From positions 1-64,000 of the forward strand of contig MKTD01000046.1 in assembly GCA_001898165.1 (NCBI GenBank): DNA of 64,000 nt. Direction: 5' to 3'. The notes under the pieces are model-generated. The model ran no database searches, was not told the DNA's origin, and worked only from the letters and a program-made list of their open reading frames with translations. Position numbers and translations under genes: made by a program. The stretch comes from Bacteroidia bacterium 43-41. GTDB taxonomy: Bacteria; Bacteroidota; Bacteroidia; Bacteroidales; Dysgonomonadaceae. Numbering within the stretch: the stretch's first letter is position 1; the number at the start of each line of letters is the position of its first letter. Shown in pieces: positions 50,590 through 59,208 of the stretch.

Positions 50590-53058
50590 TTATTCTTTCA
50601 CATAGATCCGTTTCACACGGGGAGAGACCGAGGTGAGGATTTCGTAAGGGATGGTATCTATGCTTTCGGCAAGCTCTATGACCGATAGCTCCTCTCCGAA
50701 AACGATCACCGGATCGCCTTCCCCGGCATCGATACCGGTGATATCAACCATGCAGAGGTCCATGCAGACATTTCCCACGATGGGAGCGAACTTGCCGTTT
50801 ATCCATACTTTTCCTTTTCTGTTCCCGGATTTTCTGTCCAGCCCGTCGGCGTAGCCAATGCGGATTGTTGCTATTTTTGCGTCACGGTCAAGGGCTTCCT
50901 TCCTTCCGTAACCTACGGTTTCGTGATTTGGTATCTCTTTAATCTGAAGGATGGTTGTCTTGAGTGTAGAGACGTTCTTCAATCCGTTTAATCCGCTTGC
51001 GCTCACTCCGTACAACCCTATTCCTAGTCGGACCATGTCCCACTGTGCATCGATGAATCTTTCAATTCCGGCAGAGTTGAGGATGTGTTTCCAGACAGGA
51101 TATCCTATCTTCTCCTCGATTTCCTTATGGGCGTCCCGGAGGATATCTATCTGTTTTTGTGTGAAGCTATCAAACATCCAGCTCTCACTGGCGGCGAGAT
51201 GCGAGAAGACCGACTTCACTTTCAGTCCTTTTTGCGACTTCAACTTTTTAATAAGTTCCGGTATTTGGGAGGGTAGGAATCCTAACCGGTGCATGCCGGT
51301 GTCGATCTTCACGTGAATAGGATAGTTGGTTATGCCGCGTCTTTCGGCTTCCCGGATAAATGCTTCCAATATCCTGAAATTATAAACTTCGGGTTCCAGG
51401 TCTTTCGAAAAGAGCTCTTCAAATCCATTGACTTCCGGGTTCAGCACAATTATTGGAGTGGAAATACCTTCTTTTCTCAACTCAATTCCTTCTTCAGCGA
51501 CCGCCACGGCAAAATATTCGCATCTATGGTATTGCAGCGTTTTGGCAATTTCCACCGCCCCTGCCCCGTAGCCGTTGGCTTTCACCATGCAGACTAATTT
51601 CGTTTGCGGTGATATTTTCGATTTGTAAAAGTTAAAGTTATGAACAAGAGCATCCAGATCGACCTCCAGAACAGTCTCGTGAATACGTTGCTCCAAAAGT
51701 TCGCTAATTTGCTCGAAATGGTATCTTCGGGCTCCTTTTAAAAGAATCAGTTCATTTTCAAATTCCTTCCATTTGTTGGAACGGATGAACTCTTCGGTAG
51801 AGCGGAAAAAATATTTTTCCCGGACAGTGAATGCTTCACTGTTCTCGCATATATCATGCCCGATCCCGACCAGTTTCTCAATCCCTCTTTGCTGTACCAG
51901 TTCCGCCACATGTTTGTAGAGAGATTTCGGCATTAACCCCGCTTGCAGGATATCGGAGATGATCAGCGTTTTTTTTAGCGATTGTTCCACTTTCCGCTGT
52001 TGCTGGAAATCCAGTGCAATCTTTATGGAGTTAATGTCCGAATTATACGTGTCGTTGATAATGGTGCAGTTGTTTTTTCCTTGGCGAACATCCAGGCGCA
52101 TAGCTACAGGCTCTAAATTCATCATGCGGTCGGAGATTTCTCCGGGTTTTACATTTAAGTAAAGCATGACGGCCAGGCAGCTGATGGCATTCTCAACGGA
52201 TGCTTCATCCGTAAATGGTATGGAAACGGAGTAGTCGAAATTAAGAAACGAGTAATAGATGGTGGTTTTATTTTCATTTTTCTCCGTCTTGCGGATATAT
52301 AGCGGAGCATCGGGATATTTTCGTGACCAGCAGAACGATTTTTGCGACAATACCGCCCTGTCCGCCGATTGATTGATGATCTTATTGTCTTCTTCGTAAA
52401 TAAAGACGTTGCTGTTAGCAAAAAGCTCCAATTTCTCCATGCATTTCTCTTGCAGCGATGTGAAATTTTCCTGATGCGCTTCGCCCAGCTTCGTGAAAAT
52501 ACCGATGGTGGGGTGGATGACAGGTTCTAAATACTTCATTTCATCGGGTTGGGAGATCCCGGCTTCGAAGATGGCCAAAGTGGTGTTTTCATTCAGTTCC
52601 CAGACCGATAATGGAACGCCGATCTGAGAATTGTAGCTTCGTGGCGACCGGGTAATGTTGTAATCTTCTTCCAGAAGTTGATAAAGCCACTCCTTGACAA
52701 TGGTTTTTCCGTTGCTTCCGGTTATTCCGATAACGGGAATATCGAATTGTTTCCGGTGATAAGCCGCTAATTTCTGCAGAGCGTGAAGCGTGTTTGTAAC
52801 TTTCAGGAAGTTGGCATCCGTAAAGGATTTCCATTCCGGAAAGATTTTGGTTACTACAAAGTTCTTTACGCCCGAACCGTACAAATCGGAGATGAACTTG
52901 TGCGCATCGTTTTGCTTGGTTTCAATAGCAAAAAACAGCGTTTCCTGTGGATTACCCAGCTTCCGGCTGTCGGTAAGCAAAACCGATATTTCAGCGTCCG
53001 CAAAATTTTGATTCTTTATGCCCAGTATGGAGGCTATTTCCAGGATTGAGTATTTCAT
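50590..53058 (-). CDS. murF-alr: Bifunctional MurF ligase/alanine racemase
   Basis: An 822-residue fusion. The N-terminal half (about 1-455) is UDP-N-acetylmuramoyl-tripeptide:D-alanyl-D-alanine ligase, with P-loop GITGSNGKT at 111-119, IFEAGISQPDEM and NDTYNSDINSIK. The C-terminal half (about 460-822) is a PLP alanine racemase, with the PLP lysine at about 493 in CMVKANGYGAGAVE, HVKIDTGMHRLGF and VGYGRKEAL. The fusion is a known Bacteroidetes arrangement that joins D-alanine supply to its use in peptidoglycan. Its start overlaps the GSCFA gene end by 4 bases. Confidence 0.96.
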   Translation of the reverse strand: MKYSILEIASILGIKNQNFADAEISVLLTDSRKLGNPQETLFFAIETKQNDAHKFISDLYGSGVKNFVVTKIFPEWKSFTDANFLKVTNTLHALQKLAAYHRKQFDIPVIGITGSNGKTIVKEWLYQLLEEDYNITRSPRSYNSQIGVPLSVWELNENTTLAIFEAGISQPDEMKYLEPVIHPTIGIFTKLGEAHQENFTSLQEKCMEKLELFANSNVFIYEEDNKIINQSADRAVLSQKSFCWSRKYPDAPLYIRKTEKNENKTTIYYSFLNFDYSVSIPFTDEASVENAISCLAVMLYLNVKPGEISDRMMNLEPVAMRLDVRQGKNNCTIINDTYNSDINSIKIALDFQQQRKVEQSLKKTLIISDILQAGLMPKSLYKHVAELVQQRGIEKLVGIGHDICENSEAFTVREKYFFRSTEEFIRSNKWKEFENELILLKGARRYHFEQISELLEQRIHETVLEVDLDALVHNFNFYKSKISPQTKLVCMVKANGYGAGAVEIAKTLQYHRCEYFAVAVAEEGIELRKEGISTPIIVLNPEVNGFEELFSKDLEPEVYNFRILEAFIREAERRGITNYPIHVKIDTGMHRLGFLPSQIPELIKKLKSQKGLKVKSVFSHLAASESWMFDSFTQKQIDILRDAHKEIEEKIGYPVWKHILNSAGIERFIDAQWDMVRLGIGLYGVSASGLNGLKNVSTLKTTILQIKEIPNHETVGYGRKEALDRDAKIATIRIGYADGLDRKSGNRKGKVWINGKFAPIVGNVCMDLCMVDITGIDAGEGDPVIVFGEELSVIELAESIDTIPYEILTSVSPRVKRIYVKE

Positions 53059-54044
53059 TTGTCTGTTTTTTCTGTTAATTCTTCAATTTCCCGGCTGCAA
53101 TCTATTTGAGGATGATTTTGCCGGAAAAGGATCAGTTTTTGTAATGTTTGTTTTAAAAAATGACGATAATTTTCGGTTTGATTGTTTAAAGGCCTGTGGT
53201 CCAGCGATCGGTTTATTTGATCCCATTCCGAGTTGGCCCTTATGGTTTCTCCCGTGAAAAAAGTTTCGCCAAAGCGCTCCCAGATGTATTCGATAGCAAC
53301 CGATGACGGATGCATCATGTCTTCGGCAAAGAAACGATAATCGCGCAGTTCGTCCAGTAAAATTTCATAAGCCGGAAAGTAGGAGAGTGTGGGAGCATAC
53401 ATTTTCTGCAGTCTGTCGATCGCCAGGTGAAGGATTGATTTACTGATTTGATTTTCGTGCGCGCCGTCTTTCCAGTGCCGGATAGGAGAAACAGTGAAAA
53501 TAAATTTTGTGGCCGGATGATGTGCCGAGATGGCATTGATGACGCTGCTCCACTCCTTTACGATCTCTTCAATCGTCAACCTCTCCCTTACGAAAGCACT
53601 TGATGGAAATTTATGGCAATTGGCTACTACTTCTCCGGTCGATTTCAGTTTGTAAACGTATGCCGTTCCGAAAGTGATTAGGAAAACATCTGTTTTGAGA
53701 ATAAATCCTGCCGCTTCGTCAAATGACCGGGAGATGTTTCCCAAGCATCTGTTTTTGTCGGGATGAGAGAACAGGCCATGATGCAGAAAACTTTGGTAAA
53801 CATTGTCATGAAAAACAAGGTCGGTTTCGTCGAAGCCTTTGTTTGAAAGCAATCGCTTTACAACTGCTGCAACGGAGGACGGATTATATACGATACCGAA
53901 AGGATTCGTTTTTACCAAAAACTTGTACTCCTGCAGCCTGGCGCTTATGTTTTCAGAAAAACAAGAGCCAAGCAGCATCATCTTTGTGGAATGATCTATC
54001 CGGAAAGTCGATTCCGGAATAATTACCGGTGTCCTGAAGTCCAT
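53055..54044 (-). CDS. GSCFA-domain protein
   Basis: A 329-residue protein of the GSCFA family, named for the LLGSCFSENI motif seen here near residue 24. NPFGIVYNPSSV and DVFLITFGTAYVY follow, with FTVSPIRHWKDGAHENQ and the late DMMHPSSVAIEYIWERF. The Gly-Ser-Cys and the Asp/His near the end recall SGNH/GDSL hydrolases, so an esterase-like activity is plausible but unproven. No signal peptide. It is coupled to murF-alr by a 4-base overlap, suggesting a cell-envelope link. Confidence 0.82.
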   Translation of the reverse strand: MDFRTPVIIPESTFRIDHSTKMMLLGSCFSENISARLQEYKFLVKTNPFGIVYNPSSVAAVVKRLLSNKGFDETDLVFHDNVYQSFLHHGLFSHPDKNRCLGNISRSFDEAAGFILKTDVFLITFGTAYVYKLKSTGEVVANCHKFPSSAFVRERLTIEEIVKEWSSVINAISAHHPATKFIFTVSPIRHWKDGAHENQISKSILHLAIDRLQKMYAPTLSYFPAYEILLDELRDYRFFAEDMMHPSSVAIEYIWERFGETFFTGETIRANSEWDQINRSLDHRPLNNQTENYRHFLKQTLQKLILFRQNHPQIDCSREIEELTEKTDK

Positions 54045-54169
54045 CGCAATATGAATTTATGTACAAAAATAGCGATTAACATTCCAACTTCGAAATCTGA
54101 AAGATTATAATTTGTGAATATTATCAACTGAACCGAGAAAGTGGAATTTATATTTTAACAGGGGTATAT

Positions 54170-54239
54170 AAAAAAGGAAAGGTTGTCTCACGACAACCAA
54201 TCTTCATTGTTAACCTTAAATCTAATACCATGAAAAACA
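54170..54239 (-). ncRNA. Probable ~70-nt small RNA
   Basis: A minus-strand unit with its own signals. A TATATTTG box lies at 54252-54245. The transcribed stretch reads through GGTATTAGATTTAAGG and ends at a 7-base-pair hairpin GGTTGTC/GACAACC (54198-54181), followed by TTTCCTTTTTT. No open frame. It looks like the widespread short sRNA type of Bacteroidales; paralogous sRNA families have been reported in Bacteroides, but I cannot confirm membership from memory alone. The ends are estimated from promoter and terminator. Confidence 0.55.
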
Positions 54240-54244
54240 CGATG

Positions 54245-54252
54245 CAAATATA
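54245..54252 (-). promoter_or_regulatory. -7 box of the candidate small RNA
   Basis: The minus strand reads TATATTTG followed by GC, an exact TAnnTTTG match. No TTTG is found at the expected -33 position, so the promoter call depends on the -7 box and on the well-formed terminator 50 bases downstream. Confidence 0.5.
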
Positions 54253-54360
54253 AAGGGTTTTCTGTTATAAACCATAGCTTCGGAGCGCAAAATGCACGTA
54301 TTTTAAATTATTTAACCGAAAAAGGGGGTTCTCAGTGAATAATAAGTGTTTTTTCACACT

Positions 54361-55560
54361 TTATTCCACAAATAAAACCAATCCTTTCAGGTATTCCCCT
54401 TCGGGATGATAGATGTTGATGGGATGATCGGCGGGTTGAGTAAGTTGATGCAGGATCCTGACTTTCCTTCCCGAAATGACGGCTGCGCTGAAAACAGCCA
54501 GACGGAACTGCTCTTTGCTGATGGCTTGGGAACAGGAAAAGGTAAACAGGATCCCTTCCCGTTTTATTTTCTCCAAAGCTGCCAGATTAAGTCGTTTATA
54601 TCCTTGCAAAGCATTGGCGATAGCTCCACGGTGCTTGGCGAAGGCCGGCGGATCAAGAATGATGATGTCATATGTATCCGTTGCGGATTCTTTCAGGAAT
54701 TTAAATGCGTCTTCCGAAAAAGAGGTGTGGCGGGGCTCGTTCCCAAAGTTGAGTTTTACGTTTTCGTCGGTAAGCGATACGGCTTTGGATGAACTGTCAA
54801 CGGAATGAACCAGCCGGGCGTCGCCGCGAAGCGCGTAAACCGAGAATCCACCCGTGTAGCAAAACATGTTCAACACGTTTTTGCCGGCAGCATACTTTTC
54901 GAGTAACCGGCGATTCTCGCGCTGATCGACAAAAAAACCGGTTTTTTGTCCGCGAAGCCAATCGATATTGAATTTCAATCCGTTTTCCAGGGCAACGGAG
55001 TCAATGTTTTGTCCCCCCAACAGATAATCGTTGCCGGTTTCGATGCCTGCTTTAAACGGAAGTGTCCCTTCTGATTTGTAAAAGATGTTTTCGAGTCTTT
55101 CTTTTCCCAAAACATGTTGCAATGCGTTCACGATTTTGTCTTTGTCGGTATCCATTCCCACGGAATGTGCCTGGACGACAGCCGTTTTCCCGTATATATC
55201 GATAATGAGCCCCGGTAAGTTGTCGCCTTCGCCGTGAACCAGCCGGAAAGTATTGTTTCCGGCATGCTGCAGCCCAAGCTCCATGCGCATCTTGTATGCC
55301 GAGGAGATTCGCCGGATGTAGAAATCCACATCTATGGTTTCATCTGCAAAAGATAAAATGCGGACGGAGATGCTTCCGATTTGATAATGCCCCACACCCA
55401 GGAACTCACCATTGGCAGAAAAGACCTGCACAATGTCGCCTTCTTCTATGCCTTGAGGTATTCTAGCAATGGCGCCGGAAAATACCCACGGATGAAACCG
55501 TTTGAGCGATTCGTCCTTTTTGGGGCGCAGGATGATGGAATTTGCTTTATTTGTTTCCAT
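54361..55560 (-). CDS. rlmI: RlmI-type 23S rRNA (cytosine-C5) methyltransferase
   Basis: A 399-residue class I SAM methyltransferase. An N-terminal PUA domain (about 8-85, HPWVFSGAIARI) precedes an EEHEE-like insert and the Rossmann domain with VLNMFCYTGGFSVYAL, HSVDSSSKAV and the catalytic IILDPPAFAK. FSCSQAIS carries the second cysteine. RlmI methylates C1962 in E. coli 23S rRNA; the same activity is expected. Its start overlaps the upstream exonuclease gene by 14 bases. Confidence 0.92.
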   Translation of the reverse strand: METNKANSIILRPKKDESLKRFHPWVFSGAIARIPQGIEEGDIVQVFSANGEFLGVGHYQIGSISVRILSFADETIDVDFYIRRISSAYKMRMELGLQHAGNNTFRLVHGEGDNLPGLIIDIYGKTAVVQAHSVGMDTDKDKIVNALQHVLGKERLENIFYKSEGTLPFKAGIETGNDYLLGGQNIDSVALENGLKFNIDWLRGQKTGFFVDQRENRRLLEKYAAGKNVLNMFCYTGGFSVYALRGDARLVHSVDSSSKAVSLTDENVKLNFGNEPRHTSFSEDAFKFLKESATDTYDIIILDPPAFAKHRGAIANALQGYKRLNLAALEKIKREGILFTFSCSQAISKEQFRLAVFSAAVISGRKVRILHQLTQPADHPINIYHPEGEYLKGLVLFVE

Positions 55561-56125
55561 TGGTAATCAGATGATTATAAATGCGAAGGCAGGCCCACGC
55601 GTCCATTGCTGCGTAGTTTTTTTGAGGTTCGGTTAAGTAGCTGGCTTCCCAATTGGAGAGCCGTTGGTTTTTAGAGATCTTTTTGCCGAAAAGGATGGCA
55701 TAAATCCGTTGCAAGCCGTTGTCGTCAATTCCGTATTCATCTACAAAAGATTGCAGGTCGATAAAGTTTTGCGGCTTCTTGTCCGAACGTTTGCGGATAG
55801 CGGCAAAATCGTCGCGAAGTGAAAGCCCGATTTTCTTGATGTCGGGGTTGCAGATAATATCGTCCAGCGCATCGGGATATCCAATCTTATTCAATCGGAA
55901 GAGGTAACATGTGTTGATGGTAGAAAGCTGCATCAGTGCTACTTTGTGAACCTGTCCCCGTTTAAATGACGGTTTGGTTTCCGTGTCAAATCCTAATTTA
56001 GAGTGTCCCATCAGGTCAGCAACCGCTTTCTCCACTTTGCTTTCGTGATCCACAACTATTGTCCTTCCTGCAAAAAACTCTATGGGAAGTTCTGCAACTT
56101 CTTCTTTTGAAATGGTTAATCCCAC
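55547..56125 (-). CDS. DEDDy 3'-5' exonuclease domain protein
   Basis: A 192-residue stand-alone RNase D/WRN-type exonuclease domain. Catalytic acids are visible: Asp47 and Glu49 (GFDTETKP), Asp105 or Asp106 (LSLRDDFAA), Tyr171 and Asp175 (YAAMDAWAC), which is the DEDDy set. No HRDC or helicase domain. It may trim RNA or DNA; the overlaps with rlmI (14 bases) and with the DUF5063 gene (10 bases) suggest an RNA-related role (inference). Confidence 0.9.
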   Translation of the reverse strand: MGLTISKEEVAELPIEFFAGRTIVVDHESKVEKAVADLMGHSKLGFDTETKPSFKRGQVHKVALMQLSTINTCYLFRLNKIGYPDALDDIICNPDIKKIGLSLRDDFAAIRKRSDKKPQNFIDLQSFVDEYGIDDNGLQRIYAILFGKKISKNQRLSNWEASYLTEPQKNYAAMDAWACLRIYNHLITNGNK

Positions 56126-56691
56126 AAATCCTCCTCGTTTAAATCAGTTTCCAGTAAGTTATCGTTCTCATCGCCGTTGTAAAATATCGCATGCAACGGC
56201 CTCAATACATTGATCAGTTTTTGCCCCCAGTAGGCCTGAAAATTTTGTTTGCAAACGAGAAGCGCGTCGTTCATCTGATCGGTCAGGCCGTATTGGTAAA
56301 CCGAAACAAAATTCCGGACGTCCTGATAGATATCGGCAATATTTTCCGACACAAACGCCGAAATTGGCCGTTCGCTATATTTCATATCCTCTATGAAAAC
56401 ATCCAAATAGACATCCTCTTCGCCCATAATCGATGAAACACTGGCCGCTACACGAACATAATCCTCTTCTTTGACAAACGTTTCGGGTGGCTCATCGTTT
56501 ATTTCTACGGTTTGCGGCAAAAGCGACGCTTTAATGTACATCAGCGGTAAGATCTTGAGCATCTCGTCAATCCACTTTTCGCGCGGAACGGTTTCTTCGT
56601 TTTCCAGTAAGGTGCAGAATCTCACGGCAACCGTCACAAAATCGATCACGGTGGATGAGTAAATTATATTATCGGATTCTTTATTCAACAT
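56116..56691 (-). CDS. DUF5063 family protein
   Basis: A 191-residue, mostly helical acidic protein of the DUF5063 family, function unknown. It has YSSTVIDFVTVAVRFCTLLEN near the start, LPLMYIKASLLP, SENIADIYQDVRNFVSVYQYG and a very acidic end. I start at the ATG at 56691 (MLNKESDN) because the likely -7 box at 56712-56719 lies downstream of the first in-frame ATG (56724). It is first of a DUF5063-exonuclease-rlmI unit with overlapping genes. Confidence 0.78.
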   Translation of the reverse strand: MLNKESDNIIYSSTVIDFVTVAVRFCTLLENEETVPREKWIDEMLKILPLMYIKASLLPQTVEINDEPPETFVKEEDYVRVAASVSSIMGEEDVYLDVFIEDMKYSERPISAFVSENIADIYQDVRNFVSVYQYGLTDQMNDALLVCKQNFQAYWGQKLINVLRPLHAIFYNGDENDNLLETDLNEEDLWD

Positions 56692-56711
56692 CTTATTTAA
56701 CAATTGTATTG

Positions 56712-56719
56712 CAAAAGTA
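56712..56719 (-). promoter_or_regulatory. -7 box for the DUF5063-exonuclease-rlmI unit
   Basis: The minus strand reads TACTTTTG followed by C, an exact TAnnTTTG match. It lies between two possible DUF5063 start codons, favouring the inner one at 56691. Confidence 0.5.
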
Positions 56720-56796
56720 CTCATTTATTTTCAGACAACGATATGCCTGATATTCATTTCGACGGAGATTAAGGCCGGTTTATCAGGAAAAAGAGC

Positions 56797-56804
56797 TACT
56801 TTTG
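56797..56804 (+). promoter_or_regulatory. -7 box for the symporter gene
   Basis: TACTTTTG followed by CG, an exact TAnnTTTG match, 22 bases before the GTG start at 56827. No clear -33 TTTG. Confidence 0.5.
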
Positions 56805-56826
56805 CGCTAAATTAATATCCGGGAAA

Positions 56827-57993
56827 GTGAGACTATCTAAAATACCATTGTTGGGGCGTGTTGTCATCGCTATTGTTTTGGGAATAATTCTCGGGCAGTT
56901 TATGCCGGTGTGGTTCGCGCGTATCTTTGCCACGTTTAACGATCTGTTCGGCAATTTCCTGTCGTTTATCATCCCGCTGATTATTATAGGGTTAGTAGCT
57001 CCGGCCATCGGTGAGTTGGGAAAAGGAGCCGGAAAACTTTTGCTGATCACGACAGCTATCGCGTATGCCTCCACGCTTTTTTCGGGATTTTTCACCTATT
57101 TTTCGTGCCAGGCGGTTTTCCCGAACATCATTACCGGCACTATCGATACCGGAACGGTACAAAGTATTGAAGATGGAGCCTTGAAATCCTTTTTCAGTAT
57201 CGGGATGCCGCCCGTTATGGATGTGATGTCGGCGTTGATTTTGTCGTTTTGTATAGGGATCGGGCTTTCGCTTATTGAAGGCGATACACTGCAGAAAGCA
57301 TTTTCCGATTTTCGCGATATTGTTACAGTAATTATCCGCTCTGTGATCATTCCGTTGCTGCCCGTTTATATTTTCGGCATGTTCCTCTCCATCTCTATCA
57401 CGGGACAGGTTTACTCCGTGATCATGCTTTTCCTGCAAGTGATTTCGGTCATTTTTGTGCTGCATATCCTGCTCTTGCTTATCCAGTATTCTGTGGCAGG
57501 AGCCGTTTCGCGGCGCAATCCGTTGAAGGCGTTAAAGACAATGCTTCCGGCTTATATGACGGCATTGGGGACGTCCTCTTCAGCGGCAACCATTCCGGTA
57601 ACGCTGCAATGCGCGCTTAACAATAAGATCAACCCCAGCATCGCTTCTTTTGTGATTCCGCTTTGTGCCACTATTCATTTGGCGGGAAGCGCAATGAAGA
57701 TCACCGGGTTTTCGTTGGCGATGATGTACTTCTTCGGAATTCCGGTTGATCCGGCCACTTTTATCGGGTTTATCTTTATGTTGGGTATTACAATGATTGC
57801 GGCTCCGGGTGTTCCCGGCGGGGCCATTATGGCGGCCATCGGGATTATTCAGAGCATGCTGGGTTTCAACGAACAGATGATTGGCCTGATGATCACCGTT
57901 TACATTGCTGTGGATAGTTTTGGTACGGCGTGTAACGTAACCGGCGACGGAGCAATTACCATGATTATGAATAAGATTGCGGGAAAGAAATAA
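56827..57993 (+). CDS. DAACS family dicarboxylate/amino acid:cation symporter
   Basis: A 388-residue inner-membrane carrier of the GltP/DctA (SLC1-like) family with eight or so helices. It has a Ser-rich hairpin motif ALGTSSSAATIPVTLQ, the unwound-helix region HLAGSAMKITGF (replacing the common NMDG sequence), and the substrate/cation motif DSFGTACNVTGDGA near the end. The substrate is probably a dicarboxylate or acidic/neutral amino acid, driven by Na+ or H+. The start is GTG at 56827 giving MRLSKIPLLGRVVIAIV; the first internal ATG would remove helix 1. The Nudix gene begins 1 base after its stop. Confidence 0.88.
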   Translation: MRLSKIPLLGRVVIAIVLGIILGQFMPVWFARIFATFNDLFGNFLSFIIPLIIIGLVAPAIGELGKGAGKLLLITTAIAYASTLFSGFFTYFSCQAVFPNIITGTIDTGTVQSIEDGALKSFFSIGMPPVMDVMSALILSFCIGIGLSLIEGDTLQKAFSDFRDIVTVIIRSVIIPLLPVYIFGMFLSISITGQVYSVIMLFLQVISVIFVLHILLLLIQYSVAGAVSRRNPLKALKTMLPAYMTALGTSSSAATIPVTLQCALNNKINPSIASFVIPLCATIHLAGSAMKITGFSLAMMYFFGIPVDPATFIGFIFMLGITMIAAPGVPGGAIMAAIGIIQSMLGFNEQMIGLMITVYIAVDSFGTACNVTGDGAITMIMNKIAGKK

Positions 57994-57994
57994 A

Positions 57995-58480
57995 ATGTTT
58001 TATGTTGAAAAAAATAACCGTATGAAACAATATCCTGAGCCTACTGTAGGCGCTACAATCATTAATTCTGAAGGGAAGGTGCTCCTTTGCAAGTCGCATA
58101 AATGGGGCAACCGATATGTGATTCCGGGAGGGCACATTGAATTGGGGGAGACCATGGAAGAAGCGCTGAAAAGGGAAGTATTCGAAGAAACCGGGTTAAC
58201 CGTCAAGGATATCCGGATGCTCGGCATCAACGAAAGCATTTTTCACCCGACGTTTCATGAGAAAAAACATTTTATTTTCATCAATTTCTTGTGTCGCGCC
58301 GAAGAGACGAACGTCAGGCTGAACGACGAATCGCAATCATACGTTTGGGCCGACTTGCGGGATATTGAGCACTATGATCTGCAACAATTTACCAGGGCAT
58401 TGCTTCTATTGTTGCGCGATCAATCCGATACAAACAATAAAACTGAAATTTTTTATAATTACGGACAAGAAACTGTTTAA
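57995..58480 (+). CDS. Nudix hydrolase
   Basis: A 161-residue Nudix-fold protein with an intact Nudix box at about residues 46-68 (GHIELGETMEEALKREVFEE then TGL). Typical substrates are nucleoside diphosphate derivatives; the N-terminal TVGATIINSEGKVLLCKS and the WADLRDIEHYDL region fit the MutT/ADP-ribose-type group, but the substrate is unknown. I start at ATG 57995, directly after the symporter stop; an inner ATG at 58022 is possible. It ends convergent with, and overlapping by 4 bases, the HTH gene. Confidence 0.88.
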   Translation: MFYVEKNNRMKQYPEPTVGATIINSEGKVLLCKSHKWGNRYVIPGGHIELGETMEEALKREVFEETGLTVKDIRMLGINESIFHPTFHEKKHFIFINFLCRAEETNVRLNDESQSYVWADLRDIEHYDLQQFTRALLLLLRDQSDTNNKTEIFYNYGQETV

Positions 58481-58821
58481 GTTTTACGGAGTTTCTCTAT
58501 CTCTATCCGGAGGGACCTGTTCTCTTCCAGCATCTCAAGATATTTGCTCTTATATTCAGCAGAACATTCTTCCATCGTCCCGATAGTTTGCTCGGAAGGA
58601 GCCGCCGTAACTGGAGGGATTATCATTTCCCCTTTTCCCGTGATAAGCCAATCCAGGTTAAGCTCCGGGAAAACTTCTACGATGTTGGACAGTTTATCCG
58701 CACCGATCGAAGTTTTTACCTTACTGATATATCCACGTGAAAAACCAACTAACTCCTCAAATTTAGTTTGTCCCACTCCTCTGGATTTTATGAATAATTT
58801 TAACCTGTCTATGAATTCCAT
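58477..58821 (-). CDS. XRE-type helix-turn-helix repressor-like protein
   Basis: A 114-residue DNA-binding protein. The N-terminal helix-turn-helix (about 5-62) reads RLKLFIKSRGVGQTKFEELV, then FSRGYISKV as the recognition region, ending in LDWLITGKGEM, a common ending for repressors in Bacteroidetes phages and mobile elements. A Pro-rich hinge and a C-terminal coiled coil (about 88-114, YLEMLEENRSLRIEIEKLRK) would give dimerisation. No S24 peptidase domain. It is divergent from a 73-residue gene across an operator-like region, resembling a phage-type switch. Confidence 0.85.
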   Translation of the reverse strand: MEFIDRLKLFIKSRGVGQTKFEELVGFSRGYISKVKTSIGADKLSNIVEVFPELNLDWLITGKGEMIIPPVTAAPSEQTIGTMEECSAEYKSKYLEMLEENRSLRIEIEKLRKT

Positions 58822-58900
58822 ATTCTTTGCTGTTTTTCAGTTATTTTCCCAGATATATTATTTAGAATGAATATAAACTACGCTATTATTTCGTTATATA

Positions 58901-58952
58901 TTTGTATTCACTGAATATATGTAGTATGTTTGTATTGTTAAACAATGTTTAA
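58901..58952 (+). promoter_or_regulatory. Promoter with two palindromic operator candidates
   Basis: TTTG at 58901-58904, a 20-base spacer and TATGTTTG at 58925-58932 form an excellent promoter for the 73-residue gene. Two perfect palindromes overlap it: TATTCA-C-TGAATA (58905-58917) in the spacer and TTAAACA-A-TGTTTAA (58938-58952) at the expected transcription start. A half-site TGAATA also lies at 58868-58873 towards the HTH gene. These are natural binding sites for the divergent HTH protein (inference). Confidence 0.65.
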
Positions 58953-58986
58953 TACGTTGTAACAAAATCAGACATTCTACAAAGAT

Positions 58987-59208
58987 ATGAATAATCAGGC
59001 AAATGCCATAAAGCCGGTTACTAAAATATCCATACCCGCTACATTGTTGGCAATAAAGGTCGGCGAAACCGTGAGGATTCCTTCAAGAACGATTAGGGCC
59101 GGTTCCATCAGGGCCGCCGCATCTCGCTTGGAGCAGGCAAAAAGAGCCCGGTTTATTGTAACCGAACAAGGATTTGTGAATGAAACACAAGTAACAAGAT
59201 TAAAATAA
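58987..59208 (+). CDS. Small basic protein of unknown function
   Basis: A 73-residue protein that I do not recognise as a named family. It is basic, with KISIPATLLAIKVGETVRIP, then an Arg/Ala-rich helix RTIRAGSIRAAASRLEQAKR, and the end FIVTEQGFVNETQVTRLK. The layout (a strand segment, a basic helix, a hairpin) would suit a small DNA-binding or regulatory protein. Similar short proteins are familiar from Bacteroidetes phage-like regions, but this is only an impression. It has an excellent promoter with palindromic sites. A 23-codon frame (59215-59286) follows 7 bases later, with no independent support. Confidence 0.6.
   Translation: MNNQANAIKPVTKISIPATLLAIKVGETVRIPSRTIRAGSIRAAASRLEQAKRARFIVTEQGFVNETQVTRLK

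Larger units (their letters stand above)
54045..54360. other. 316-base intergenic region between rlmI and the GSCFA gene
   Basis: Contains a probable small RNA on the minus strand (54170-54239), with a promoter box and intrinsic terminator. Its terminator could also end rlmI transcripts. On the plus strand only a 7-codon frame (54230-54253) is visible, which I do not consider real. The flanks at 54045-54165 and 54260-54360 are AT-rich with no further feature seen. Confidence 0.6.

Noticed and set aside
54230-54253. Seven-codon plus-strand peptide frame
   Set aside because: Too short and without a promoter; the same bases are better explained as the promoter and 5' end of a minus-strand small RNA.
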